Source: an uncultured Bacteroidota bacterium (GTDB taxonomy: Bacteria > Bacteroidota > Bacteroidia > Flavobacteriales > Flavobacteriaceae). From it: a DNA stretch of 64,000 bases. The notes below the pieces were generated by a model. The model did no database searches and was not told the DNA's origin. It saw only the letters and a list, made by a program, of their open reading frames with translations. The DNA is taken from NCBI GenBank assembly GCA_913060705.1, contig CAJXTX010000001.1, forward strand, positions 62,001 through 126,000, read 5' to 3'. This document shows, in pieces, positions 1-8,753 of the stretch (its first letter is position 1; each line of letters opens with the position of its first letter). The translations under genes and the position numbers were made by a program.

Positions 1-1
1 A

Positions 2-493
2 ATGCTTCAGAATAATGAGTCTGAATCAAGCCTTAGGGTTCTTGATATCATGAATAGTAATTCGGCCATAACCGGAAAGGTTGAGTTGGTTTATGAAGGA
101 GAACAAGAGGGGGCTGATTTTGTAGCTCAAGAGTTAATTAAGAAGGCTGTTCTCCATCTTTTTGAACAGCATTTTCCAAAGATTGATAAATTAGAAAAGA
201 AAGGTGTAGCCACTCCTTACGATTCTCTTTACACCTGGTTCTTTGAAAACGACCCTATTGAATTGTTAGATGATGCTCCCGATGATTTTTACCGAAGTGA
301 ACTTGATCGAATTAAGCCGTTAGATGAGCTGCTTAAAGAGCACTATCCTGATTGTAGTAAAGAGGAACGGTATTTTTTTAAAGAAATCATCCTCTGGGGA
401 TTAGTCGCTAAAGATAAACTGAATAGTAGCCGTATCGACGACAAAACATCCTTTAACGACCTCTATAACAGTTATTTTTCAGGTTTAGAGTAA
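2..493 (+). CDS. ChlI-like AAA ATPase, C-terminal fragment
   Basis: The window opens inside this gene, so only the last 163 residues are seen and the ATG at position 2 is probably internal. The segment ITGKVELVYEGEQEGADFVA, the later FPKIDKLEKKGVATPYD and the ending FNDLYNSYFSGLE match what I know of the C-terminal tail of a Bacteroidota AAA+ ATPase of about 480-510 residues, usually annotated as magnesium chelatase subunit I-like. Flavobacteria make no chlorophyll, so a MoxR-like chaperone role, often linked to a VWA partner, is more plausible than metal chelation. The AAA core with its Walker motifs lies left of the window. It converges on the next gene with a 3-nt gap. Confidence 0.7.
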   Translation: MLQNNESESSLRVLDIMNSNSAITGKVELVYEGEQEGADFVAQELIKKAVLHLFEQHFPKIDKLEKKGVATPYDSLYTWFFENDPIELLDDAPDDFYRSELDRIKPLDELLKEHYPDCSKEERYFFKEIILWGLVAKDKLNSSRIDDKTSFNDLYNSYFSGLE

Positions 494-496
494 GGT

Positions 497-913
497 TTAG
501 GCGGATAAAACCTGAGCACTAGTGTCTATGAGCTGTATTTGATCTTTCAATCGTTCAATGAGCAGATTCATCATGCGTTTATTTAAAGAGGAAGAGTCTT
601 CACTATACGTCTCAAATTCTTCCACAGTGAATTGGCCTATAATCATGCCTTTTAATTTGTTCCTGAATTTTTGATCCCGCTGAATACTGTTTTCGATATA
701 CTCTAATTTTTTGGGAAGACTCAGTTCGTGAAAAACGCTTTTATGTTTCTTGGTGTAATTTTTGAACGCCGATATAAACAGCTCATTCTGAAGTTTAAGG
801 ATAGGTCTTAAAGTCGCATTTTGAAAATACTCATCCCTACTCATGTTATCATGAATCTTAGAAGTGGGGATCTGTGGGCGCTGCTGAAGAATTTTTTCAG
901 AACGTGTTGACAT
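497..913 (-). CDS. Conserved hypothetical protein, helical, 138 aa
   Basis: A 138-residue basic, helical protein without signal peptide or membrane segment. The core, including KYLEYIENS-like helices, FRNKLKGMIIGQFT (about residues 82-95) and LNKRMMNLLIERLKDQ (about 109-124), looks like a small protein family I associate with Flavobacteriia, where it is sometimes mislabelled glyoxalase. No metal-binding or catalytic motif supports that label. It lies 35 nt downstream of rpoD on the same strand and may be cotranscribed with it. Function is not recognised. Confidence 0.7.
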   Translation of the reverse strand: MSTRSEKILQQRPQIPTSKIHDNMSRDEYFQNATLRPILKLQNELFISAFKNYTKKHKSVFHELSLPKKLEYIENSIQRDQKFRNKLKGMIIGQFTVEEFETYSEDSSSLNKRMMNLLIERLKDQIQLIDTSAQVLSA

Positions 914-948
914 GATTGGGCAAAATTTAGGTTAAAAGGAGAAACCTC

Positions 949-1812
949 TTAATCAAGATAGGATTGCAATAGATCGTTTTTTGCTGATTTTCGAAGTTTG
1001 CGAATAGCTTTTTCTCTTATCTGCCTAACCCTTTCACGCGTCAAATCAAAGGCACTCCCTATTTCATCTAATGTCATTGTAGCGTTCTGGCCTATGCCGT
1101 AATACAAACGAAGGACATCAGCCTCTCTTTCTGACAGTGTATCTAAAACACGGTGAATCTCTGTACTCAGCGATTCATTGATAAGATCATGGTCAGGTTG
1201 GGGCGAAACGTCTGATGACATGACATCATATAGGTTTGAATCTTCTCCTTGCTCGAATGGAGCGTCCATCGAAATGTGTCTTCCGGAATTTTTTAAAGAT
1301 TGTTTTACCTCAGTAACTGTCAATCCAAGCTCTTCTGCAATCTCTTCAGCCGATGGGGGACGTTCATGAGCTTGTTCGAGATATGAAAAGGTCTTATTTA
1401 TTTTATTGATTGAACCAATCTTATTCAAGGGCAGACGTACTACACGAGATTGCTCTGCCAAGGCTTGCAGTATGCTCTGACGAATCCACCAAACGGCATA
1501 AGATATAAACTTAAAACCACGTGTTTCATCGAATCGCTGAGCGGCCTTCACTAGGCCTAGATTTCCTTCATTGATAAGGTCGGGAAGCGTTAAGCCTTGA
1601 TTCTGATATTGTTTAGCTACAGAGACTACAAATCTCAGATTGGCATTTACTAAAATTTCAAGCGCTCTTTGGTCACCCTTCTTTATTTTCTGTGCGAGTT
1701 CAACCTCTTCTTCGGCGGTAATTAAATCGATACGGCTGATATCTTGAAGGTACTTATCTAGCGATTTAGATTCTCTATTCGTGACCTGCTTAACGATTTT
1801 AAGTTGTCTCAT
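949..1812 (-). CDS. rpoD: Primary RNA polymerase sigma factor, short form
   Basis: This is the housekeeping sigma-70 factor. The chosen ATG gives 287 residues starting MRQLKI, the standard length in Bacteroidota, where region 1.1 and the non-conserved insert are missing. An upstream in-frame ATG at 1860 would add 16 residues with no family support. Region 2 shows [10 protein letters not shown] (about 78-87) and [15 protein letters not shown] (about 100-114) for core binding and -10 melting. Region 4 ends with the helix-turn-helix [19 protein letters not shown] (about 256-274). In this phylum the factor reads TTTG / TAnnTTTG promoters, and that -7 motif occurs upstream of many genes in the window. 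I found no exact TAnnTTTG in front of rpoD itself. Confidence 0.97.
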   Translation of the reverse strand: MRQLKIVKQVTNRESKSLDKYLQDISRIDLITAEEEVELAQKIKKGDQRALEILVNANLRFVVSVAKQYQNQGLTLPDLINEGNLGLVKAAQRFDETRGFKFISYAVWWIRQSILQALAEQSRVVRLPLNKIGSINKINKTFSYLEQAHERPPSAEEIAEELGLTVTEVKQSLKNSGRHISMDAPFEQGEDSNLYDVMSSDVSPQPDHDLINESLSTEIHRVLDTLSEREADVLRLYYGIGQNATMTLDEIGSAFDLTRERVRQIREKAIRKLRKSAKNDLLQSYLD

Positions 1813-1942
1813 GGGCTTGAAATTTGAATACATATTACAACCCTTAATAGGCCTAATCAATAGAACCTTGGTTGGTTTATCAAGAAGTTATCACCAAGCG
1901 ATTTATTTGAATAAAGTCATTCGTACTACATCTATTTATGGC

Positions 1943-1950
1943 TATTTTTG
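1943..1950 (+). promoter_or_regulatory. Bacteroidota -7 element for the helicase gene
   Basis: TATTTTTG fits TAnnTTTG exactly and ends 20 nt before the ATG at 1971. It lies inside the longer reading frame that opens at 1938, which argues that the upstream ATG is not the true start. No clear -33 TTTG is found at the usual distance. Confidence 0.5.
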
Positions 1951-1970
1951 CAAAATTAGACCCCTTAAAA

Positions 1971-3482
1971 ATGGCCAACAGCCCATCTAATTCTAAAGAA
2001 CTCTATGCGTATCAGAAGAAAGACCTTTTGAGGATCTTTGACGCGCTTGATTCTGTAGAAGAGGGCACAAATCTACTCTATCAACTGCCCACAGGCGGGG
2101 GTAAAACCGTAGTGTTTAGTGAAATTGCCAAGCGCTTCATTCAAGAGCGAAATAAAAAGGTGGTTGTACTTACGCATCGTATCGAGTTGAGCGCTCAAAC
2201 TTCAAAGATGCTCAATGACTTTGGTGTTACCAATAAGGTCATCAATTCTTCGGTTAAGGAGATAGAACGAAACGATCCACATATGTGTTATGTGGCGATG
2301 GTTGAAACCCTGAATAACCGATTGAATGATGAAAAGATCGTCCTCGAAAATATTGGACTTGTTATTATAGACGAAGCGCACTACAACTCTTTCAGAAAAC
2401 TCTTCAAATATTTTGAACAGCCCTACGTGCTCGGAGTAACAGCGACACCGCTCAGTTCAAATATTAAACTTCCGATGAAAGATTTCTACAGGAAATTAAT
2501 TGTAGGGGAGTCCATTCAATCTCTTATAGATAAAGGCTTTTTGGCAAAAGCAGTGGTACATCGTTACGATTTGAGTTTACAGGGATTAAAGCTTGGGATC
2601 AATGGCGATTATACGGTTAAAAGTAGTGATGCTTTTTATGCGAACTATGGAATGTTAGGCAAGCTCCTTACGGCCTATAATGAGAATGCAAAAGGGAGTA
2701 AAACGCTTATATTTAATAACGGAATCAATGCTTCTGTAGCCGTCTATGAGACCTTTAAGCGTGTAGGCCTTCCAATTCGACACCTCGATAACAAGCATTC
2801 TTCGAAAGAGCGACAAGAAATACTCTCTTGGTTTAAACAGACACCTGACGCCATTTTAACGTCTGTCAGCATTTTAACTACTGGCTTTGATGAACCCTCG
2901 GTCGAGACAGTGATATTGAATCGTGCCACGCGTTCGCTGACTTTGTATTTTCAGATGATAGGACGAGGTTCAAGGGTGCTGAAAAACAAAGACACCTTCT
3001 CTATTATTGATTTAGGGAACAACACCTTACGATTCGGGCCTTGGAGTGACCCTATTGACTGGAACGATATTTTTCACTTTCCGGATTTTTACCTCGAAAG
3101 CATCAAAAGTGATGAAGAGATTGAACGCAATTTTGAATATGAAATTCCTGCAGAGGTAAGGGCGAAGTTTTCTAAGTCTTCTTCTGTTACCTTTGATATC
3201 AAAGAGCGCTACAAAGAATTGTTTGCCAGGGGAGAGCGACCTAAGAAGGTGCTTGAAGAAAGTATCGAACAGCATGCTCACATGTGTATTGAAAACAGCA
3301 ATACGATTACAGAAGCGCGACAATTGATGATTTTGCTTGATGAGGATATTAAGAATCGTGTCAAACAATACACCTATTGTATCATGAACACGACGAAAAA
3401 CTATAGAGAGTGGTTAGAAGAAGATTATGTCCGTAAGCTTAGAATTAAGCTTGTTCAAAGTTATGCTCGGATAGAGTCTTAA
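1971..3482 (+). CDS. DEAD/DEAH-box superfamily II helicase
   Basis: A 503-residue superfamily II ATPase of the UvrB/RecQ-like DEAD/DEAH type found in many Bacteroidota. Seen motifs are the Q-like YAYQKKDL, Walker A PTGGGKT (about 40-46), THRIELSAQ (Ia), DEAH (about 134-137), VTATP (III), and helicase C motifs TTGFDEP (V) and QMIGRGSR (VI, about 328-335). About 150 residues of variable C-terminal sequence follow. The start was chosen at the second ATG because the first (1938) overlaps the promoter element. No signal or membrane segment is seen. Likely a DNA or RNA unwinding or remodelling enzyme; the exact substrate cannot be read. menB follows after 26 nt. Confidence 0.85.
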   Translation: MANSPSNSKELYAYQKKDLLRIFDALDSVEEGTNLLYQLPTGGGKTVVFSEIAKRFIQERNKKVVVLTHRIELSAQTSKMLNDFGVTNKVINSSVKEIERNDPHMCYVAMVETLNNRLNDEKIVLENIGLVIIDEAHYNSFRKLFKYFEQPYVLGVTATPLSSNIKLPMKDFYRKLIVGESIQSLIDKGFLAKAVVHRYDLSLQGLKLGINGDYTVKSSDAFYANYGMLGKLLTAYNENAKGSKTLIFNNGINASVAVYETFKRVGLPIRHLDNKHSSKERQEILSWFKQTPDAILTSVSILTTGFDEPSVETVILNRATRSLTLYFQMIGRGSRVLKNKDTFSIIDLGNNTLRFGPWSDPIDWNDIFHFPDFYLESIKSDEEIERNFEYEIPAEVRAKFSKSSSVTFDIKERYKELFARGERPKKVLEESIEQHAHMCIENSNTITEARQLMILLDEDIKNRVKQYTYCIMNTTKNYREWLEEDYVRKLRIKLVQSYARIES

Positions 3483-3508
3483 AGGACCTCACCTCACAAT
3501 TAGAGCTT

Positions 3509-4348
3509 ATGGAAACACTATTCGAAACGGTAAAGGAATACAAAGACATCACCTTTAAGCGTTCTGGTGCTATTGCGAGAATCGCCATCAACAGACCCGA
3601 GGTTAGAAACGCCTTTCGTCCGTCTACAACTAGTGAATTGTACGACGCCTTTTATGCGGTTTCAGAAGATCCGACTATTGGAGTCGTACTCTTAACAGGT
3701 GAGGGTCCTTCTCCGAAAGATGGTGTTTTTGCCTTTTGTAGTGGAGGAGATCAAAAATCAAGGGGTGATCGAGGATACGTAGGAGATGATGGAAAACATC
3801 GTTTAAATATCCTTGAAGTTCAGCGACTTATTCGTTTTATGCCTAAAGTGGTTATTGCAGTGGTTCCTGGATGGGCAGTAGGCGGAGGGCATAGTTTGCA
3901 CGTTACTTGCGATCTCACCCTGGCCAGTGAAGAGCATGCAAAATTCAAACAGACGGATGCAGACGTCACCTCATTTGACGGAGGGTATGGATCGGCCTAT
4001 TTAGCAAAAATGGTAGGGCAGAAACGTGCTCGTGAAATTTTCTTTTTAGGCAAAACCTACTCGGCTCAAGAAGCCTATGAAATGGGCATGGTGAATAAGG
4101 TAGTTCCTCATCAAAGGCTCGAGCAGACTGCTATAGAATGGGCAAATGAGATTTTAGAAAAATCGCCTACCTCTATAAAAATGCTTAAGTATGCGATGAA
4201 TTTAACAGATGATGGGATGGTAGGGCAGCAACTCTTTGCAGGAGAGGCTACGCGTTTGGCCTACATGACAGATGAGGCTAAAGAAGGTAGAGATGCTTTC
4301 TTAGAGAAGAGAAAGCCCAATTTTGATAAAGATAAATGGATTTCATAA
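3509..4348 (+). CDS. menB: 1,4-dihydroxy-2-naphthoyl-CoA synthase
   Basis: A crotonase-fold enzyme of menaquinone synthesis that closes the second ring of o-succinylbenzoyl-CoA. Its 279 residues fit the family. Seen are the oxyanion-hole segment CSGGDQ (about 77-82), GWAVGGGHSLH (about 121-131), and TDADVTSFDGGYGS (about 149-162), which distinguish MenB from ordinary enoyl-CoA hydratases. The C-terminal helix ends KPNFDKDKW, as in known MenB. No other men genes are in the window, so the pathway must be split. Its stop codon overlaps the next start by one base (TAATG), suggesting translational coupling to the M14 peptidase gene. Confidence 0.96.
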   Translation: METLFETVKEYKDITFKRSGAIARIAINRPEVRNAFRPSTTSELYDAFYAVSEDPTIGVVLLTGEGPSPKDGVFAFCSGGDQKSRGDRGYVGDDGKHRLNILEVQRLIRFMPKVVIAVVPGWAVGGGHSLHVTCDLTLASEEHAKFKQTDADVTSFDGGYGSAYLAKMVGQKRAREIFFLGKTYSAQEAYEMGMVNKVVPHQRLEQTAIEWANEILEKSPTSIKMLKYAMNLTDDGMVGQQLFAGEATRLAYMTDEAKEGRDAFLEKRKPNFDKDKWIS

Positions 4349-5742
4349 TGAACGTATTTAGACATCCCCTAGTATATATTCTGGCGTGTTTCGTCCACAG
4401 TTATTCGCAAGATTTAAGTTTTGCAAAGGAGCTCTTTGAAAATCACGAAACCTATAAGGTAGAAGGGTTTGAGCAAAGGCGAATAAAACAAGCCGAAGTG
4501 TTATCAGCTATTGAGAAGACCGTTACGCAATACCCTGGTGTTTTTCAATCTCGAATCGTTGGCAAATCCGTACAGGGAAGACCCTTGCCTATGTTGAGTT
4601 TTGGAAACGGGGCTATAGATGTATTGATGTGGTCTCAGATGCACGGCAATGAATCAACGGCAACTCGGGCCCTTTTTGATCTTTTACATTTCATTGGAGA
4701 TCAACAAGACACCCCTCGCGTTAAAAATATATTGAGTGCTTTGCGTATTCACATCATTCCTATGCTCAATCCAGATGGTGCTCAGGAATTTCAGCGTGAA
4801 AACGCATTAGGGATAGACCTGAACAGGGACGCTCTACGCCTCGTTTCTCCAGAAGCGCAAACCCTTAAGCGTATTAGGGATAGTCTAGATGCTGATTATG
4901 GATTTAATCTTCACGATCAAAGCAGGTATTACAATGTAGAGCGCACGCCAAAGCAGGCAAGCATTTCATTCTTGGCCACCGCCTACAATTATGAGAAAGA
5001 GATGAACGAGAAGCGCACAGATGCTGCTCAGTTGATCGGTTACCTTCACGCTATAAATGAACAATTTATACCCGGACACACAGGGCGGTACAATGATGAC
5101 TTTGAACCACGCGCCTTTGGAGATAACATTCAATTATGGGGCACGCGTCTCATTTTAGTTGAAACCGGAGGATTCCCAGAGGATCGCGAAAAATCTATGG
5201 GAAGAAAAATGAATTATGTCCTTATAGGATCAGCTCTTGAGGCTGTAGCAACTTCTTCATTTGAGCAAGTAGAGGCATCAGTCTATTGGAATATTCCTGA
5301 AAACGACAGAAAACTTTTTGATCTTAAAATTGAGAAGGTTCTGGTTACTGTAGCGCAGCAATCGTTTGTCTTAGATTTAGGGATTAATTTAAATGAAGAG
5401 GATGTACAATCAGGTTTTGTACTTGATGCGAGTATAGAAGATAGGGGAGATCTCAGTACTTATTATGCCTACGAAGTAATAGATGCCGAGGGTTATGAAC
5501 TCATTGTCCCAAAACGTTATCCTAAAAAAATTAAAACGAATAAGCAGAGAAATAAGCTCATACGTGAAGGATATGCCTTTAGTAGATTGAATAAAGAAGG
5601 AAACTTTGGATTTACCGGGCTTCAATCCGTCAAACCTTCATTAGAGGATGCCTATACACATGTTACCTTCTTTTTACAAAAAGACGGAAAACTAGAGATA
5701 TTGGTATTGAACGGTGAAATAATAAAACTATCTGATTATTAG
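4348..5742 (+). CDS. Secreted M14-family zinc carboxypeptidase
   Basis: A 464-residue protein with an N-terminal signal peptide (hydrophobic run ending near HSYSQD). The M14 zinc site is visible: H99 and E102 in MHGNES, H189 in FNLHDQ, and the catalytic glutamate E272 in LVETGGF. NPDGAQ and IDLNRDA are typical substrate-pocket segments. The peptidase domain spans about residues 40-285; the remaining 180 residues are beta-rich and unrecognised. The start at 4348 overlaps the menB stop as TAATG; an in-frame ATG 12 nt upstream at 4336 is less likely because it lies inside menB. Probably acts on peptides in the periplasm or outside the cell. Confidence 0.88.
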   Translation: MNVFRHPLVYILACFVHSYSQDLSFAKELFENHETYKVEGFEQRRIKQAEVLSAIEKTVTQYPGVFQSRIVGKSVQGRPLPMLSFGNGAIDVLMWSQMHGNESTATRALFDLLHFIGDQQDTPRVKNILSALRIHIIPMLNPDGAQEFQRENALGIDLNRDALRLVSPEAQTLKRIRDSLDADYGFNLHDQSRYYNVERTPKQASISFLATAYNYEKEMNEKRTDAAQLIGYLHAINEQFIPGHTGRYNDDFEPRAFGDNIQLWGTRLILVETGGFPEDREKSMGRKMNYVLIGSALEAVATSSFEQVEASVYWNIPENDRKLFDLKIEKVLVTVAQQSFVLDLGINLNEEDVQSGFVLDASIEDRGDLSTYYAYEVIDAEGYELIVPKRYPKKIKTNKQRNKLIREGYAFSRLNKEGNFGFTGLQSVKPSLEDAYTHVTFFLQKDGKLEILVLNGEIIKLSDY

Positions 5743-5798
5743 TGATTTAAATACCATTACTTAAATAATTTAATTTACCTTAATTAAATATTCAATAC

Positions 5799-6734
5799 TT
5801 GAAACCTAAGTCTAACATAATCAAATACTTAGCCTTTTTTTCGATCTATACGATATGGGGATCCACGTATATGTTAAATAAAGTAGCGGTTTCAGAGTTA
5901 CCACCGTTTATGTTGGCAGGGATTCGATTTTGTACTGCTGGAGTGCTCATGCTATTTCTTGCGCGTTCACTAAAGAAGGATATCCGAATCTCATTACGAC
6001 AGATGAAAAATAGCATGATTGCAGGCTTCTTATTCCTAGCGATCGGAAACGGTGTTGTCGTATGGGCTCTCTCTTACGTAGACAGTGGTTTCGCTGCTCT
6101 CGTTATTGCTTCTCAACCCTTGATTGTTTTGTTGCTACTTCGCATCATTGAAAAGAAACCTATCAAAAAACTCTCATGGATAGGTGTCGGTATAGGATTT
6201 ATAGGGATGCTCTTGTTGGTAACGCAAAAGCAAATTAGACAAGATGAATCTAGCCTTTTAGGTATACTCATGATTATAGGCTGTGTCATCACTTGGGGTT
6301 ATGCTAGTATTTTTGTGGGTAAGGCAGACTTGCCAAGAAATTATTTAGTGAATTCGGGATATCAGATGGTCTTTGGGGGAATCAGTCTAGTGCTGATGAG
6401 TCTTATTAAAAATGAAGATTGGATTATTCCAACGCTTTGGAGCACCCCAGTACTATGGTCAATGTTGGGCTTGATCGTGTTCGGAAGTCTTGTGGCGTTT
6501 ACATCGTTTAATTATTTATTGAAAACGGTGAGTCCTGAAAAAGTAGCTACCTCAACCTATATCAATCCAATCGTTGCTATGATCCTAGGGGCTGTAGTAC
6601 TGAATGAAACCTTAAGTGGCCAAAGCATAATGGCTGCATTAATTTTGTTGACAGGAGTTTATTTCATCAATATGAAGCGTAGTCCGGCCGTATACCTAAG
6701 AAGACGCGCCATGCGAAGAATTCGTAATATCTGA
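5799..6734 (+). CDS. EamA/DMT-family transporter
   Basis: A 311-residue polytopic protein with two EamA repeats and about ten predicted membrane helices. The N-terminal helix carries FSIYTIWGSTYMLNK and the second repeat has PEKVATSTYINPIVA, both typical of the drug/metabolite transporter superfamily. Translation appears to start at TTG: the next in-frame ATG would remove most of the first helix. The short basic C-tail (RRRAMRRIRN) should be cytoplasmic. Substrate is not predictable. The 56-nt upstream gap is very AT-rich with repeated TTAAT segments but no clear promoter. Confidence 0.85.
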   Translation: MKPKSNIIKYLAFFSIYTIWGSTYMLNKVAVSELPPFMLAGIRFCTAGVLMLFLARSLKKDIRISLRQMKNSMIAGFLFLAIGNGVVVWALSYVDSGFAALVIASQPLIVLLLLRIIEKKPIKKLSWIGVGIGFIGMLLLVTQKQIRQDESSLLGILMIIGCVITWGYASIFVGKADLPRNYLVNSGYQMVFGGISLVLMSLIKNEDWIIPTLWSTPVLWSMLGLIVFGSLVAFTSFNYLLKTVSPEKVATSTYINPIVAMILGAVVLNETLSGQSIMAALILLTGVYFINMKRSPAVYLRRRAMRRIRNI

Positions 6735-6771
6735 AATAGTCCTATAATTTATATTATGTAAAATAGAAAAT

Positions 6772-7710
6772 ATGAGTATCTCACAAGTACCTTCAGTAAA
6801 TCTCACCCACTACGTTTCAGGCGATCGCAATGACCAACTACGATTTATTGAAGAAACAGGTAATGCTTTTTCGACTATCGGATTTGTAGCACTATCAGGA
6901 CATTACCTAGATCAAGAACTCACGGATAACTTATACCGCGTAGTAAAGGAATTCTTTGCGCTGCCAGAAGAAACTAAAAAGAACTACGAAATAGAAGGCT
7001 TAGCCGGCCAACGTGGCTACACCTCGTTCGGAAAAGAAACCGCAAAGGGTTTTAAAGTGCCAGACCTAAAAGAGTTTTGGCATTTCGGTCAATACTTGGA
7101 TCCTGATGGTATTTATCCTCCCAATTGCATGGTTAAAGAGCTTCCTGAGTTCAATACCTATGGCCAATTAGCTTTTGAGGCTTTAGAAAAAACCGCTTTA
7201 GAGCTTCTAAGGGCACTATCAGAATACCTAGAACTACCAAAGCATTACTTTGACGAATTCATCATTGGTGGTAATTCTATTCTACGCCCTATTCACTATC
7301 CTCCCGTCGGTCAAAACGCCCAAAATGCAGTTCGCGCTGCGGCACATGGAGACATTAATCTGATTACGCTATTGATGGGAGCTCATGGTAAAGGTTTGCA
7401 AGTACAACGCTTAGATGGAGAATGGATCGACGCCATCGCCGCTCCTGATGAGCTTATGATTAATGTGGGTGATATGCTTTCAAGACATACAAACAATCGT
7501 TTAAAGTCTACCATTCACCGTGTTATCAATCCAGAACGTACTCAGAACGCGTCTAGATATTCTATTCCGTTCTTTATGCATCCTAAACGCGATATGCCAC
7601 TGAACGTCTTACCTCACTGCATCAGCGAGGAGCACCCCAAACAGTACGAGGATATTACCGCTGGAGAATTTCTAAACGAACGCCTACGTGAATTAGGATT
7701 GATGAAATAA
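6772..7710 (+). CDS. Isopenicillin N synthase-like 2-oxoglutarate/Fe(II) oxygenase
   Basis: A 312-residue non-haem iron oxygenase. An N-terminal DIOX_N domain (SVNLTHYVSG to about residue 130) precedes the 2OG-Fe(II) fold. The facial triad is seen as H192-x-D194 (HGDINLITLL) and H249 (STIHRV), and R262/S264 (RYSIPF) form the 2-oxoglutarate carboxylate site, so this uses 2-oxoglutarate rather than a tripeptide. Related bacterial proteins are numerous and mostly of unknown substrate. The SUI1-like gene follows after 3 nt, suggesting cotranscription. Confidence 0.87.
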   Translation: MSISQVPSVNLTHYVSGDRNDQLRFIEETGNAFSTIGFVALSGHYLDQELTDNLYRVVKEFFALPEETKKNYEIEGLAGQRGYTSFGKETAKGFKVPDLKEFWHFGQYLDPDGIYPPNCMVKELPEFNTYGQLAFEALEKTALELLRALSEYLELPKHYFDEFIIGGNSILRPIHYPPVGQNAQNAVRAAAHGDINLITLLMGAHGKGLQVQRLDGEWIDAIAAPDELMINVGDMLSRHTNNRLKSTIHRVINPERTQNASRYSIPFFMHPKRDMPLNVLPHCISEEHPKQYEDITAGEFLNERLRELGLMK

Positions 7711-7713
7711 GCT

Positions 7714-8052
7714 ATGGATCTATCAGATCAACTTAAAAATCTATTTCCCGATCACATTCCTGAAGATGATGCAGATACTGGATCCACTCATACCTCCCTA
7801 CCCTTTTACATTCATCAAACCCCACCTTTAGAATGTGTTTATGAAAAAAGAAAGGGAAAACCTACAACGGTGATTAAAGGGTACCAAGGAGCGAATCAAG
7901 ACTTTAAGCAGTTAAGCAGTGCCCTAAAATCTATGCTTAATGTAGGCGGAGGAATTGCTCAAGAAACTATCGTTATCCAAGGAGACTACCGAGATAAAAT
8001 AATGACCTATTTAAAAGAGTGTGGGTTCACTGTAAAGCGGGTTGGTGGGTAA
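7714..8052 (+). CDS. SUI1/YciH-family translation factor-like protein
   Basis: A 112-residue protein. The C-terminal two thirds match the SUI1/eIF1 fold: YEKRKGKPTTVIKGY, LKSMLNVGGGI, IVIQGDYRDKI and the end CGFTVKRVGG. The first 35 residues are acidic and variable. Bacterial YciH proteins are thought to monitor translation initiation fidelity, perhaps under stress. The last 42 nt overlap the 3' end of ung on the opposite strand, and those bases encode the conserved end of SUI1, so both frames are constrained. Confidence 0.88.
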   Translation: MDLSDQLKNLFPDHIPEDDADTGSTHTSLPFYIHQTPPLECVYEKRKGKPTTVIKGYQGANQDFKQLSSALKSMLNVGGGIAQETIVIQGDYRDKIMTYLKECGFTVKRVGG

Positions 8053-8712
8053 TTTCCAATCTATGGGTTTAAGGTGATGTTTTTCTAAAAATTGATTGGC
8101 TTTATTGAAATGATCGTTTCCGAACCATAAGCCTCTATTAGCACTTAATGGTGAGGGATGTCCTGATTTTAGAATCAGGAGGTGATTTTGATCCAAAAAT
8201 GGGACTCCTAATTTTTGAGCTTGGTTCCCCCAAAGCATAAGCACCATAGGCTTCTTCATCTCTACTAAAAAAGAAAGTGCCTTTTGAGTGATTCGCTCCC
8301 AACCCATTCCTTTATGACTGTTTGGTAAACCGCATTCAACAGACAAAACAGTGTTAAGTAAAAGAACACCTTGATCTGCCCAATACGTAAGGTCTCCATT
8401 GCTTACCGCCTCATTACCGCTCTCTTTGAGTATATTCTTTAGGGATGCCGGAATATGTCCTTTTTTTGCCGTTGAGAAGGCCAATCCATCGGCAATGCCT
8501 GGTGATGGATAGGGATCCTGACCAAGTATAATTACCTTCACAGCTGATGCATCACAACGTTCAAATGCACGAAAAATGTTGTCTGCAGGAGGCATGCATT
8601 GATGCTCGCTATAGGCTTCTTTGATAGCTGTCTCTATTTCTTGAATGCGACTAGAGATTTCCTCGCTACTTAAGAACTCATTCCAACCTTGAATGGGCAA
8701 TTTAAAAAACAC
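8011..8712 (-). CDS. ung: Uracil-DNA glycosylase, family 1
   Basis: Removes uracil from DNA as the first step of base-excision repair. The 233 residues contain the water-activating loop GQDPYPSPG (64-72, catalytic Asp66), the uracil-binding WGNQAQ (about 161-166) and the minor-groove loop HPSPLS (185-190, His185). The family usually ends near PIDWKL; here about a dozen more residues follow, encoded within the 42-bp overlap with the SUI1-like gene. The reading frame begins with GTG at 8712, and no better ATG lies near. A near-consensus TATCTTTA on this strand sits just upstream, back to back with the mutS2 promoter. Confidence 0.96.
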   Translation of the reverse strand: MFFKLPIQGWNEFLSSEEISSRIQEIETAIKEAYSEHQCMPPADNIFRAFERCDASAVKVIILGQDPYPSPGIADGLAFSTAKKGHIPASLKNILKESGNEAVSNGDLTYWADQGVLLLNTVLSVECGLPNSHKGMGWERITQKALSFLVEMKKPMVLMLWGNQAQKLGVPFLDQNHLLILKSGHPSPLSANRGLWFGNDHFNKANQFLEKHHLKPIDWKLPTNPLYSEPTLF

Positions 8713-8734
8713 AGTTAAAGATAGCCAAAGCCTG

Positions 8735-8742
8735 TATCTTTG
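8735..8742 (+). promoter_or_regulatory. Bacteroidota -7 element for mutS2
   Basis: TATCTTTG, an exact TAnnTTTG match, ends 11 nt before the ATG at 8754. The GTG at 8742 that would lengthen the frame by four residues overlaps the element, so it cannot be a start from this promoter. The leader would be only about 6-8 nt. Confidence 0.55.
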
Positions 8743-8753
8743 TGCTCCTAAGA

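Noticed and set aside
5743-5798. AT-rich TTAAT repeats before the DMT transporter as an operator
   Set aside because: The symmetry is imperfect and expected by chance in such AT-rich sequence.
8742-8753. GTG start extending mutS2 by four residues
   Set aside because: The codon overlaps the -7 element TATCTTTG, so it would not be in the transcript.
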